A stretch of DNA of 64,000 bases from Candidatus Thiocaldithrix dubininis (GTDB taxonomy: Bacteria > Pseudomonadota > Gammaproteobacteria > Thiotrichales > Thiotrichaceae). The translations under genes and the position numbers were made by a program. Positions 48,896 to 56,770 of the stretch are shown piece after piece. The DNA is taken from positions 3,187,547 to 3,251,546 of the forward strand of contig CP124755.1 in NCBI GenBank assembly GCA_029972135.1. The letters are read 5' to 3'. The notes below the pieces were generated by a model. The model had not been told where the DNA came from. It searched no databases and saw only the letters and a program-made list of their open reading frames with translations. Positions within the stretch are counted from its first letter, which is position 1. Each line of letters opens with the position of its first letter.

Positions 48896-49764
48896 AACTG
48901 CAACTCCTGCCGCAGGGTATTGAATTCCGCCAACCATGCTGCACGTTTGGCGGTCGTTAACTTATCCATCGGCGTACCCGCACATGCAAACAGCGCATCA
49001 ATGCCACGAATGTCATCCGCTAAGGTGCGTAAACGTGCCTGTTTTTGGGCATGGCTATGTTGTTGTTCGGCTTGCTGCTGTGCCTGTAATGCGCTGCAAT
49101 CCAGCGTACCGCGACGGGCGGCTTGTGCGAGTTGGTGTAAGTAACCCAAGGGGGATTTTACTTTTCCCGCCTCCATCGCAGTGGTAAGCAATAGCAGGCA
49201 ATCGCGGGCATTGTCCGGGGTCAGCCCGTCGAGAATGCGGGCGGCGGATTTGCGCCCTTGCTTGCCGAAACTGGCAGGATAGGGCAAGGCTTGCGTTTCC
49301 GTGTTTTCTGACAAATCACCACGGCGACTTACATCCGTTGGGGGAATTTCCGGCGGTGGGGTAGTAGTGGGAGTAAGGTTAGGAGTAGTAAGGTATATAG
49401 ATGTATGTTCCCATTTTTCGGAAGTTTCGCCCGAAAAACGGAAAGCATCCCCGTTTTTGGGAAGGGCAGGCACAAAAAAACCATCGGGGTACGCTGCCAA
49501 AAAATCCGCCGGGATGCGGTATTCAAACTCAAACACCGGGTGAGGTTGCACTGTAAACAAGCCTTTGTCGGTTACGCCTGCAATTGCCGGGGCAAGCCGA
49601 TCTTTACGGATAGCGGTTAGGGTTGCCAATCGCTTCATGTTCAAGGGGTCGGCGGTTTTGCCGTAGCATAGCGTTTGGCGGAACAGGGCAAGAAAGACGC
49701 GCAATTCGTTTTGCGTCAAATCCGCTGCCAATGCGGCATCAATCAAATCACGGGCAAGGCTCAT
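48892..49764 (-). CDS. phage replication-protein-O-like winged-helix protein (copy 2)
   Basis: 290 aa. Same architecture as the protein at 44030-44869: MSLARDLIDAALAADLTQNE, FRQTLCYGKTADPLNM, RKDRLAPAIAGVTDKGLF at the N-terminus; a Thr/Pro-rich linker; and SAARILDGLTPDNARDCLLLL, SPLGYLHQLAQAARRGTLDCSALQ at the C-terminus. The winged helix presumably binds origin or operator DNA. It overlaps the AlpA-like gene by 4 bp upstream and the small membrane gene by 4 bp downstream, so it is part of a compact operon. The two copies differ mainly in the linker, consistent with old duplication or two separate acquisitions. Confidence 0.65.
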   Translation of the reverse strand: MSLARDLIDAALAADLTQNELRVFLALFRQTLCYGKTADPLNMKRLATLTAIRKDRLAPAIAGVTDKGLFTVQPHPVFEFEYRIPADFLAAYPDGFFVPALPKNGDAFRFSGETSEKWEHTSIYLTTPNLTPTTTPPPEIPPTDVSRRGDLSENTETQALPYPASFGKQGRKSAARILDGLTPDNARDCLLLLTTAMEAGKVKSPLGYLHQLAQAARRGTLDCSALQAQQQAEQQHSHAQKQARLRTLADDIRGIDALFACAGTPMDKLTTAKRAAWLAEFNTLRQELQL

Positions 49765-49997
49765 GCTTCACCCCCTTGCCGTTGGGTGCGGTAATTGTTG
49801 GGGTCAGCAAACCAGCGATGCACTTCCGCATTCGGGTAGATTTTGCAGCGTTTGCTTAGGTAAGTCGGCTGGGGGGCTTTGCCTGCCTTGACCAATAACC
49901 GCCATGTTTCGCGTGAAAAGGGCATGAATGGGGCCAGTTGTTGCCAGCGTGAATAGCCGGTGTTGGGCAATTGGGGGGCGGGTGTGTGGGTTTTCAT
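49761..49997 (-). CDS. AlpA-like excisionase/regulator (copy 1)
   Basis: 78-aa winged-helix DNA-binding protein. GYSRWQQLAPFMPFSRETW, TYLSKRCKIYPNAEVHRWFAD is the AlpA/excisionase MerR-like fold, in which the helix-turn-helix selects DNA and a small wing follows. AlpA proteins activate excision or integrase genes of P4-type elements. Start and stop overlap both neighbours by 4 bp. It is about 80% identical to the protein at 61944-62186. Confidence 0.8.
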   Translation of the reverse strand: MKTHTPAPQLPNTGYSRWQQLAPFMPFSRETWRLLVKAGKAPQPTYLSKRCKIYPNAEVHRWFADPNNYRTQRQGGEA

Positions 49998-50329
49998 GCA
50001 GCACCCCCAAACACGCCATTGATGAAGGTGACGGCTTGCGTGACGGTCTCAAAATCGGCGGTTTCAAGGTTGATGCCGTGGGTGGTTTGGCGGTGGTATG
50101 CCACATCGACAAAATGGCAGGTTTTCGGCTGTTGGTTCAATTGGCCTGAATGGTAGCCTTGCACGATCCAAGCAACGGGTTGGCGGTGATGGTAGGCAAT
50201 CAAGCCGGTATCAGTATGGCGATAGGTAAGCGGGCGTTTTTTGGGTTTACGTGCGGTTGTTGGCACACGCGGGAAGGCGGGCAGATAGCCGTATGCAGGA
50301 CGCAATGCGCCCATAGGGTTAGCGTTCAT
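49994..50329 (-). CDS. conserved hypothetical protein of the mobile element
   Basis: 111 aa from the ATG at 50329 (GGAG upstream); the longer frame from 50365 runs into the leader ORF. Basic N-terminal half (ARKPKKRPLTYRHTDTGLIAYH), then a compact domain with repeated His (YHRQPVAWIVQGYHSG, CHFVDVAYHRQTTHG) and ending AVTFINGVFGGAA. Family not recognised. Overlaps the AlpA-like gene by 4 bp, so it is the first full gene of this operon. Confidence 0.55.
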   Translation of the reverse strand: MNANPMGALRPAYGYLPAFPRVPTTARKPKKRPLTYRHTDTGLIAYHHRQPVAWIVQGYHSGQLNQQPKTCHFVDVAYHRQTTHGINLETADFETVTQAVTFINGVFGGAA

Positions 50330-50607
50330 CGCTGATTCTCCGAAAAAAGTTTTAAGATTGGGCAAAGTTGCCGGGTACTCTTATCGTCTTTTCGGAAAAC
50401 GACGCGCTTCTTTCCGCCGAAGCGGTGTTGTAGTCCACGCATACCCGGCATAACCGATGGTGCGTAGTCTACAGGCGTAAAAAAACCGCCTGCGTCGCTG
50501 TGGCGGTGTTGCCGCCGAAAATGGGGATAAGAGTCCCAGAATTTTGCAGTTGCTGCCCGTTGGTCGGGCTGCTTTTTTAGGATAGGGCAGAAATTCACGC
50601 GCCGCAA
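50326..50607 (-). CDS. Ash-like leader ORF (copy 2), possibly not translated
   Basis: About 93 codons ending STRQLCPILKLFSENQR. Segments GGFFTPVDYAPSV, GLQHRFGGKKRVVFRKD and TRQLCP resemble the P4 Ash family. The same DNA also carries a +1-shifted frame with GYAGYAWTTTPLRRKEARRF that matches the copy-1 leader better in the middle. The first strong candidate ribosome-binding site belongs to the next gene. The locus may be an RNA leader rather than a gene. Confidence 0.35.
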   Translation of the reverse strand: MRRVNFCPILKKQPDQRAATAKFWDSYPHFRRQHRHSDAGGFFTPVDYAPSVMPGMRGLQHRFGGKKRVVFRKDDKSTRQLCPILKLFSENQR

Positions 50608-50612
50608 TCACA

Positions 50613-50625
50613 GATTCAGTGAATC
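50613..50625. promoter_or_regulatory. short palindrome in divergent promoter region
   Basis: GATTCA-G-TGAATC, a perfect 6+1+6 palindrome, lies between the leftward leader and the rightward AlbA_2 gene, where an operator shared by both promoters would be expected. No factor is known. Confidence 0.3.
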
Positions 50626-50712
50626 ATGGCAAATTGTGTTATATCTTCGGGGTAATCATGCCCGTATCGAGGGAAGAGGTAAGGCAATGAATGAAACTGG
50701 TAAGGGGAAATC

Positions 50713-52188
50713 ATGGATAGCCGTCAGACAATGAGAGAGCATCAGCGATACCTTGCACTGATTGATGACCTTTGCAAAAAGTCAGCAGAAAACAATCTGG
50801 TTGAATTCAAAGAAAATAACTACGACAAAGAGTTAATCGGTAAACTTTGCTCTGCACTATCCAATGCTGCCCGGATTGACAACGCGGACTTTGCCTATGT
50901 GTTGTGGGGTATCAGAAACAGTGACCATGAAATTATCGGCACACAGTTCAACCCTGATGAAAAAACCGTGGGTAATCAAGTTTTTCAGTTCTGGCTATCC
51001 CAGTTGCTAAACCCCAGCATTGCTTTTGCATTCCGCACCGTTGAGCACCCATCAGGGAAAATTGTCATTCTGGAAATTCCTGCCGCAACGTCTGCACCCG
51101 TGGAGTTCGGCGGTACTGCATACATCAGAATAGGCAGTGCCACACCCAAGCTGTCGGACTACCCGGATCGGTTTCGACGATTGATTGACAACATGCGCCC
51201 CTACACATGGGAAAAAGGCATTGCCAAGTCATTTGTTACCGACGATGAAGTGCTTGAACTGCTTGATTATCCGGCTTATTTCAAACTTACCAAACAGCGT
51301 TTACCAGATAACAGAGTGGGTATTTTTGAACGTCTGCAAGCGGATCAACTGATTTTTCATGATGTCGGAGGGTATTGGAATATTTCTAATATGGGCGCAA
51401 TCCTGTTTGCCAATAATCTGGAACAGTTTGATAGCTCCCTATCCCGTAAAGCTGTGCGTCTGATTGCCTATGACGGCAAAAACAAGGCTGCAACAGTCAA
51501 GCATCGCCGGGATATGAAGAAAGGATATGCAAACGGCTTTGAAGATTTAATCAACTACATCAATACCTTGTTGCCACAAAATGAACACATTGGAGCCGCT
51601 TTCCGTCAGGTTCAGCGCCTTTTTCCTGAAGTAGCAATACGTGAATTGATACCCAATGCCTTGATTCACCAAGACATGACTATCCGTGGAAGTGGCCCGC
51701 AAATAGAGCTATTCAGTGACCGCTTGGAGATCACTAATCCGGGGGCTTCGCTGATACAACCCGACCGCATGATTGACTTACCGCCCCGCTCACGTAACGA
51801 GGCATTGGCTTCACTGATGCGACGTATGGATATTTGTGAAGAACAAGGCAGTGGACTGGATAAGGCGATTATCAACATAGAACTCTTCCAGTTACCCGCC
51901 CCCAAGTTTCTATCGACTGACAGTGCTATGCAGGTCATTCTTTACAGCCCGCGCCCCTTTGCAGACATGACACCAGCAGAGAGGGTAAGAGCTTGCTACC
52001 AACATGCCGTCATCAAGTATCTGAGTGGCGAAAGAATGAAAAATTCCAGCCTGTGCGAACGCTTTGGTATTGAAAGTAAAAATGCTGCCCAAGCTTCCAG
52101 CGTTATCAAGCTCGCCTTAGAAGAAGGTAAAATCAAGGTTGCGGATACGGAACACCCAAGGGCTGGTTACATCCCTAGTTGGGCGTAG
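50713..52188 (+). CDS. AlbA_2 (Schlafen-like) ATP-binding protein
   Basis: 491 aa. The N-terminal AlbA_2/Schlafen-like domain (residues ~30-140: NLVEFKENNYDKELIGKLCSALSNAARIDNADFAYVLWGI, AYIRIGSATPKL) is followed by a middle segment and a GHKL-type HATPase_c_4 domain (~300-400: IRELIPNALIHQDMTIRGSGPQIELFSDRLEITNPG, RNEALASLMRRMDICEEQGSGLDK). A C-terminal winged helix is likely. Members of this group act as transcription regulators or as effectors in bacterial defence. AAGGGG is the ribosome-binding site. It lies 230 bp before the type III methyltransferase on the same strand, so it may belong to the same cargo island. Confidence 0.75.
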   Translation: MDSRQTMREHQRYLALIDDLCKKSAENNLVEFKENNYDKELIGKLCSALSNAARIDNADFAYVLWGIRNSDHEIIGTQFNPDEKTVGNQVFQFWLSQLLNPSIAFAFRTVEHPSGKIVILEIPAATSAPVEFGGTAYIRIGSATPKLSDYPDRFRRLIDNMRPYTWEKGIAKSFVTDDEVLELLDYPAYFKLTKQRLPDNRVGIFERLQADQLIFHDVGGYWNISNMGAILFANNLEQFDSSLSRKAVRLIAYDGKNKAATVKHRRDMKKGYANGFEDLINYINTLLPQNEHIGAAFRQVQRLFPEVAIRELIPNALIHQDMTIRGSGPQIELFSDRLEITNPGASLIQPDRMIDLPPRSRNEALASLMRRMDICEEQGSGLDKAIINIELFQLPAPKFLSTDSAMQVILYSPRPFADMTPAERVRACYQHAVIKYLSGERMKNSSLCERFGIESKNAAQASSVIKLALEEGKIKVADTEHPRAGYIPSWA

Positions 52189-52417
52189 TTTAGTTTTCTT
52201 GATCGTGTTTTGATTCAAAATGGTTAATATTCAACCACACAACCAAAAATCAATGAGTTAAGACTGTTTTTACGGTGTATTTTCTTGATTGGTTCTTGAT
52301 TGGAAGATGACAGGCGAGAAAATACCCCCTGTCTGTTGTCACCATTGTCACTTAACCCACCTGCCATAATCCGTTATATTGCCCCTCTTTGATTACCTTT
52401 CACCCAAGGGCTAACGA

Positions 52418-55141
52418 ATGGCGAAGCAACCCGAACCCGCGCAAGAATCCTCCCTTTACGAACACAAACAAGAGGCAATCCAACGCCCGGATGTTGGCGT
52501 ACAGGAAGGGTTCCACGACCACAAGCCGCCACGTCAGTACCGCTATGACTCTTCACTGTCACCGGAGTTGTGTTGGGATGAAACCGCCGGACGGGAATTT
52601 GCCGAGTGGTTGCTGATGCGGATTCGTGACGCCGCCGAGCAAGGCGAAGCCGCTGTATTTGCTGCAACCCAAGTCTGGCAGGGAACAGGGGAAAAATTCC
52701 GTAGCATCCGCGAGTGTGTGGCACGCTTGCAGACCTTGACCCAGCCGTTTTTGAACTGGACGGGCAAGGCGGAACGCCATCAAATCAGTGTGCCGACCAT
52801 TCCGCTGTTTGTGCATGAACGCCATTCGACGCAGGGGATTTTGAACGGACTGGACAGCTACCGCCAAGCGGGGACGAATCTGGATTTGTTTGGTGATCCG
52901 CAACTCGACATTTCCGAGAAGCTGGAAGCCTACGAGCATAAAGGGCCGTGGGCAAACCGCATGGTGCTGGGGGATTCGCTGCACGTCATGAACTCGCTGC
53001 TGGAATACGAGGGCATGGGCGGGCAGGTGCAGATGATTTACATCGACCCGCCGTATGGGGTGAAATTTGGCTCAAATTTCCAGCCGTTTGTACGCAAGCG
53101 CGATGTGAAACACGGGGCAGATGATGAAATGATCCGCGAGCCGGAAATGGTGAAGGCGTATCGCGATACGTGGGAACTCGGCTTGCATTCGTACCTGACC
53201 TATTTGCGTGACCGCCTGCTGCTTGCCCGCGAACTCCTCACCGAATCCGGCTCAGTCTTCGTCCAAATCTCCGATGATAATTTGCATCATGTCCGTGAAG
53301 TGATGGATGAAGTTTTCGGCGCAAATAATTTTTTCTCTTTGATTAGTTTTGTATCAACCAGCGGTTTTGATACAAACTCTTTAGCTAGAACAGGGGATTA
53401 CCTTTTATGGTATACAAAAAGTAAAAGTAAATCCAAATATAACCAAATTTACTTAAATAAGAATACATCTCCAAAAGATGGTATGTATCGTTGGCTACTT
53501 TTGCCGGATGGAACATACCGAGGTTTAACAGCATCTGAGGTTAGGGGGGAAAGTGAAATACCTTCTAACTCAAGGTTATACCAGCCAACTAGCTTAATAT
53601 CTCAGGGTGAGTCAAAGACAAATCAGTGCTTTAACTTTGCTGGAAAAGATTACTTTCCTCCAGCAAATCAACATTGGAAAACGACTGTTCTAGGTTTGCA
53701 GAACTTAGCATCAGCAAATAGGATACATAAAGCCAAAAACAGTCTGCGTTACATCAGATTGGCTAGTGACTTTCCTTTTCAGCCTATTAACAACTTATGG
53801 GATGATACTGCGACAGGGAATTTTACTGATGAAAAAGTATATGTTGTGCAAACTGCGACAAAATTAATTGAGCGGTGTATGTTGATGACGACTGATCCGG
53901 GGGATTTGGTGCTTGATCCGACGTGTGGCAGCGGAACGACGGCGTATGTGGCGGAACAATGGGGCAGACGCTGGATTACTTGCGACACGTCCCGCGTACC
54001 GCTGGCATTGGCACGGCAACGCCTCTTAACCGCCACTTTCCCGTGGTATGAACTCGACCAACCCAACCGTGGCCCTGCTGGTGGTTTCACCTACACCCGC
54101 AAACAAAACCGCAAAGGCGAAGAAACCGGCGGCAAAGTCCCGCGCATTACCCTCAAATCCATCGCCAACAATGAAGAGCCGGAAATGGTCACGCTGGTGG
54201 ACAAACCCGAAATCAACAACAAAATCACCCGCGTGTGTGGCGCATTTACGGTAGAAGCCACCATTCAGGCAGCCAATTCCCTGCTGCATGAACAGCAAGC
54301 CGTGGATAAAAGCGTGGAAGTGCAAGGCAATGCAGGCGCTTACCTCGACCGGATGTTGGAAGTGCTGCGCAAGTCCGAACGCCTGCAACTCCCCGGCAAC
54401 AAGCAATTACAATTCGACAACGTGCGGGCATTATCCAGCACCGACTACGAACACCTGCACGCCGAAGCCACCGAAAAAAGCGATACCGACAAACGCATTG
54501 CCATCGTTTTTGGCGCAGAAAGCGGCGCAATCAGCTCTGAGCTGGTCTTCAACGCCGCCAGTGAAGCCAACTTCATGCGCTTTGACGCACTGTATTTCTT
54601 CGGTTTTGCCATCCAAGCCAAAGCCCGCGAATTGCTCGAAGACCGTAAGAAAATGCGTATTCCCTGCACCTACGTGGCAGTTACACCCGATGTGGTCATG
54701 TCGGATTTGCTCAAAACCAGCAAATCATCGGAAATCTTTTCCATCACTGGCTTGCCTGACATCGCGTTTTACCAAACGGGTGAAAAAACACCCGCCAAAG
54801 AACCGTTGTATCAAGTCAAATTGTTAGGGCTGGACATCTTCACCCCACACAATTGCGAAACCGAATCCATTGAAGCCCATAATCTACCCTGCTGGATGCT
54901 CGACACCGATTACAACGGCATGAGCTTCATCGCCCGCCAAGTGTTTTTCCCCAAAACTGCCGCGTGGGATAACCTGCAAAAGTCCCTCAAAGGGCGATTT
55001 GCCGATAGCGTGTGGGAACATTTAGCAGGCACAGAAAGCGAACCGTTCCGTTTGGGTGAGCGCCGCCGGATTGCGGTAAAAGTGATTGATGAACGCGGCA
55101 ATGAATTGATGGTGGTCAGGGATGCCGCCGATGCACGGTAG
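52418..55141 (+). CDS. type III restriction-modification DNA methyltransferase (Mod)
   Basis: 907-aa beta-class adenine or cytosine-N4 methyltransferase. Motif IV is MIYIDPPYGVKFG (DPPY ~210-213); motif I comes later, LDPTCGSGTTAYVAEQWGRRWI (~499-520). Between them (~300-480) lies the target-recognition region. Its DNA is clearly richer in A+T than both sides, as if exchanged. A long C-terminal part (520-907) has no named domain that I recognise. It methylates the host recognition site and also guides the Res subunit. First gene of an operon-like set with the regulator, PIN and Res genes; the Res gene is complete. Confidence 0.88.
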   Translation: MAKQPEPAQESSLYEHKQEAIQRPDVGVQEGFHDHKPPRQYRYDSSLSPELCWDETAGREFAEWLLMRIRDAAEQGEAAVFAATQVWQGTGEKFRSIRECVARLQTLTQPFLNWTGKAERHQISVPTIPLFVHERHSTQGILNGLDSYRQAGTNLDLFGDPQLDISEKLEAYEHKGPWANRMVLGDSLHVMNSLLEYEGMGGQVQMIYIDPPYGVKFGSNFQPFVRKRDVKHGADDEMIREPEMVKAYRDTWELGLHSYLTYLRDRLLLARELLTESGSVFVQISDDNLHHVREVMDEVFGANNFFSLISFVSTSGFDTNSLARTGDYLLWYTKSKSKSKYNQIYLNKNTSPKDGMYRWLLLPDGTYRGLTASEVRGESEIPSNSRLYQPTSLISQGESKTNQCFNFAGKDYFPPANQHWKTTVLGLQNLASANRIHKAKNSLRYIRLASDFPFQPINNLWDDTATGNFTDEKVYVVQTATKLIERCMLMTTDPGDLVLDPTCGSGTTAYVAEQWGRRWITCDTSRVPLALARQRLLTATFPWYELDQPNRGPAGGFTYTRKQNRKGEETGGKVPRITLKSIANNEEPEMVTLVDKPEINNKITRVCGAFTVEATIQAANSLLHEQQAVDKSVEVQGNAGAYLDRMLEVLRKSERLQLPGNKQLQFDNVRALSSTDYEHLHAEATEKSDTDKRIAIVFGAESGAISSELVFNAASEANFMRFDALYFFGFAIQAKARELLEDRKKMRIPCTYVAVTPDVVMSDLLKTSKSSEIFSITGLPDIAFYQTGEKTPAKEPLYQVKLLGLDIFTPHNCETESIEAHNLPCWMLDTDYNGMSFIARQVFFPKTAAWDNLQKSLKGRFADSVWEHLAGTESEPFRLGERRRIAVKVIDERGNELMVVRDAADAR

Positions 55142-55167
55142 TTCTGTAAGACAAATAGCCGTGCTAA

Positions 55168-55206
55168 GGTTTACAAAATATACTAAAAATATGAGAATTG
55201 TAAACC
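55168..55206. promoter_or_regulatory. inverted-repeat operator/promoter of the XRE-ImmA gene
   Basis: GGTTTACAA (55168-55176) and TTGTAAACC (55198-55206) are perfect inverted 9-mers 21 bp apart, just before the regulator ATG at 55225. A TATACT box lies between them. This is the layout of an autoregulated XRE operator and suggests a promoter internal to the R-M operon. Confidence 0.55.
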
Positions 55207-55224
55207 ATGTTGCTGGAGGCTGCC

Positions 55225-56295
55225 ATGTACCCTGAACGTCTAAAACGCGCCCGCGAAGCTGCCGGGCTGTCGCTGCGTGCGCTCGCGGAACAAGTGGGTG
55301 TTTCCCAAACTGCGATCAAAAAATATGAAGATGGGGTTAATACCCCAGACTCTAGCCAGTTGATCAAATTGGCAAAAGCCTTGAGCGTGCGTGGGGAATA
55401 TTTCTTCCGCCCGTTTACTGTTCAGCTTGAGGCAGCGGTGGAATACCGCAAGCGTGCCAATACGCCAGAAAAGTTGCTCAAACGGATTCGCGCCGATGTG
55501 GAAGAGCAAGCCGAACGCTGGCACGAATTAGCCAACCTCTACCCACAGTTCCCCGTTAAGCCGTTTGCTGTGCCCGCAGGCTTGCCTGCTACGGTGCAAA
55601 CACTGGATGAAGTGGAGCAAGTTGCCGCTAAAGTACGTGAGTGCTGGAAACTCGGCGAAGACCCTATTAATGATCTGGTCGATGTGTTGGAAGAACACGG
55701 CATTCTGGTAATTTTTACAGCACTGGATGCTGAGAGCAAATTTGACGGTTTAGCTGCAACGATTGCAGCACAGCCTGTTATCGTGGTGGCACAACATTGG
55801 TCGGGTGATCGTCAGCGTTTCACGTTGGCACATGAGCTAGGTCATTTGATGCTGCATGGGCGGTTAGCGGAAGGGATAGACGAAGAAAAAGCCTGCAATC
55901 GTTTTGCTGGATCATTCCTATTGCCTGCAACAGCCATCCAACGGCAATTAGGGCAACAACGCCGCACCTTAGAATGGCAAGAGCTGTATATGCTTAAACA
56001 TGAGTTTGGTTTGAGTATGGCTGCTTGCCTATATCGTGCTGCTGATACCTGCATTATCTCACCTGAGGTGATAAAAAGCCTGTACCAACAATTTGCTATT
56101 CGCGGGTGGCGCAAGCAAGAACCTAAAGCCCCCTACCCGCAAGAACAAACCTTGTTGTTTAAACAATTGGTTTATCGTGCCTTGGCAGAAGGTTGGATAG
56201 GAGAGTCAAAAGCGGCTGAATTGTTAGGTATTCCGCTTTCCCGTTTCCACAGTGAACGCAAACTGGAAGGTGCGGATGCAGTTACTCATCAGTGA
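55225..56295 (+). CDS. XRE helix-turn-helix / ImmA-IrrE metallopeptidase regulator
   Basis: 356 aa from the ATG at 55225 (GGAGG 5 bp upstream). An N-terminal Cro/C1-type helix-turn-helix (RLKRAREAAGLSLRALAEQVGVSQTAIKKYEDG) and a linker lead to an ImmA/IrrE zinc peptidase domain with HELGH (~202-206, FTLAHELGHLMLHG) and EEKACNRFAGSFLLPA. The C-terminal ~80 residues include a second helix-turn-helix-like stretch (EGWIGESKAAELLGIPLSRF). ImmA/IrrE proteins cleave repressors after a damage signal; fusions to XRE often serve as antitoxin. The end overlaps the PIN gene by 20 bp. It sits between mod and res, so it may also time restriction. Confidence 0.85.
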   Translation: MYPERLKRAREAAGLSLRALAEQVGVSQTAIKKYEDGVNTPDSSQLIKLAKALSVRGEYFFRPFTVQLEAAVEYRKRANTPEKLLKRIRADVEEQAERWHELANLYPQFPVKPFAVPAGLPATVQTLDEVEQVAAKVRECWKLGEDPINDLVDVLEEHGILVIFTALDAESKFDGLAATIAAQPVIVVAQHWSGDRQRFTLAHELGHLMLHGRLAEGIDEEKACNRFAGSFLLPATAIQRQLGQQRRTLEWQELYMLKHEFGLSMAACLYRAADTCIISPEVIKSLYQQFAIRGWRKQEPKAPYPQEQTLLFKQLVYRALAEGWIGESKAAELLGIPLSRFHSERKLEGADAVTHQ

Positions 56296-56770
56296 TGCCA
56301 ATATCCTTATTGACATGGAGGAAGGGCAGTTGTTGGAACGAATGTTCAGGCTGCCCTTCGAGTTTCGAGTACCGGATTTACTGTTTTTTGATGAATTGGA
56401 AGAACAACATGCCCATTGGCTAGATTATGGCTTGCTATTGGGCACGCTGAGTGGGGAAAGCGTCAGGCGTGTTTCACAACTCACCCGCAAATACCCAAAA
56501 CCCAGCCGCAACGATTGCATGGCGCTGGTGTTAGCACAGCAGGAAAAATGCCCTCTACTCACAGGTGACAGGGATTTACGTCAAGCCGCAGAACTTGAGG
56601 GCATTATGGTTCAAGGTAGTGTCTGGCTAGTAGAGCAGTTGGTGACACATCGTATTATCACCCTTGATGCTGCCAGACAAAGCTATCAACACATGGAACG
56701 CAACGGGCGGCGATTACCTTGGAAGTTAGCCTACCAACGCTTGGATGCTTTACAGGATGAACTCACATGA
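56276..56770 (+). CDS. PIN-domain ribonuclease-like protein
   Basis: 164 aa from the ATG at 56276 (GGAAGG upstream). PIN-fold acidic residues: D7 in LLISDANILID, an acidic pair in SRNDCMALVLA (~78-86) and LLTGDRDLRQAAE (~95-105). VapC-type PIN proteins cleave tRNA or rRNA. It overlaps the XRE-ImmA gene upstream by 20 bp and the restriction gene downstream by 4 bp (ATGA). The tight coupling suggests a toxin-antitoxin pair built into the R-M operon. Toxicity is inferred, not shown. Confidence 0.75.
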   Translation: MQLLISDANILIDMEEGQLLERMFRLPFEFRVPDLLFFDELEEQHAHWLDYGLLLGTLSGESVRRVSQLTRKYPKPSRNDCMALVLAQQEKCPLLTGDRDLRQAAELEGIMVQGSVWLVEQLVTHRIITLDAARQSYQHMERNGRRLPWKLAYQRLDALQDELT

